Shown here one piece after another: positions 5,456-5,675 of a stretch of DNA of 5,675 bases (positions are counted from its first letter, which is position 1; the number at the start of each line of letters is the position of its first letter). Below the pieces are notes generated by a model. It made no database searches and had not been told where the DNA came from. It worked only from the letters and a program-made list of their open reading frames with translations. Both the position numbers and the translations under genes were made by a program. Source of the DNA: Bacteroidota bacterium (GTDB lineage Bacteria; Bacteroidota; Bacteroidia; Bacteroidales; WCHB1-69); contig JAEWNB010000054.1 of NCBI GenBank assembly GCA_023392945.1, forward strand, positions 1-5,675, in the 5' to 3' direction.

Positions 5456-5675
5456 TTACTGTTTGGTGACAAAATAAGAAAGTGGTTGCACTTGTCTGTC
5501 AAAATGGAAGAACTGCATTTTATAAAAATTTTTGGGATTATTATTAACCACCCCATAAAAACGGTCACGGCTATATGAAGCAGTAATTTTATCGACCATA
5601 TCCATTTCATCAAAATAAGGACCATCTTCATTAATCATTTTATATAGTTTTAATTGAGTTTTTTCACCCTCTATA
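5456..5675 (-). CDS. C-terminal part of an unrecognised protein (5' end outside window)
   Basis: On the minus strand the frame is open from the window edge to a TAA at 5456-5458, giving about 72 residues that begin IEGEKTQLKLYKMINEDG and end PLSYFVTKQ. An ATG at 5638 would give a 60-residue protein, but the frame stays open for 12 codons upstream of it, so a longer gene entering from the right is more likely. The segment is rich in aromatic residues (many F and Y), with no membrane segment and no cysteine. It could be an alternating strand-helix domain, but I recognise no family. It ends 14 bases before the ribD start and is probably co-transcribed with ribD and the YigZ-family gene. Confidence 0.65.
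   Translation of the reverse strand, partial: IEGEKTQLKLYKMINEDGPYFDEMDMVDKITASYSRDRFYGVVNNNPKNFYKMQFFHFDRQVQPLSYFVTKQ

Overview
The window looks like ordinary chromosome from an AT-rich member of the Bacteroidota, most likely Bacteroidales or a relative. This rests on protein sequence style (bS21, XerC, short HPF, RibD and the IMPACT-family protein all read as Bacteroidota versions), on the rpsU-xerC-hpf gene order, and on start codons that mostly lack a Shine-Dalgarno sequence. It is an inference from memory of these families, not from a search.

Left part (1-1505): the 3' end of rpsU (ribosomal protein bS21), a strong intrinsic terminator, an AT-rich leader, then xerC (chromosome dimer resolution recombinase) and hpf (short ribosome hibernation factor). 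The hpf gene has a near-perfect Shine-Dalgarno sequence, which is unusual in this phylum and notable so close to rpsU, whose product normally hides the anti-Shine-Dalgarno.

Middle part (1512-3745): three more + strand genes with gaps of 6 and 3 bases and one ATGA overlap: a Sfp-type 4'-phosphopantetheinyl transferase, a GNAT-type acetyltransferase with an atypical CoA-binding loop, and rfbB (dTDP-glucose 4,6-dehydratase). xerC to rfbB could be one transcript. A long hairpin followed by a T run lies inside the start of the transferase gene and could attenuate transcription between hpf and the downstream genes.

Right part (3746-5675): a convergent spacer of 138 bases, then a minus-strand series read right to left: the C-terminal part of an unrecognised protein, ribD (riboflavin deaminase/reductase) and a YigZ/IMPACT-family protein whose start lies inside the ribD end.

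I found no mobile element, CRISPR array, tRNA, rRNA or defence-like system. The most interesting signals are regulatory: the hpf Shine-Dalgarno and the hairpin inside the transferase gene.
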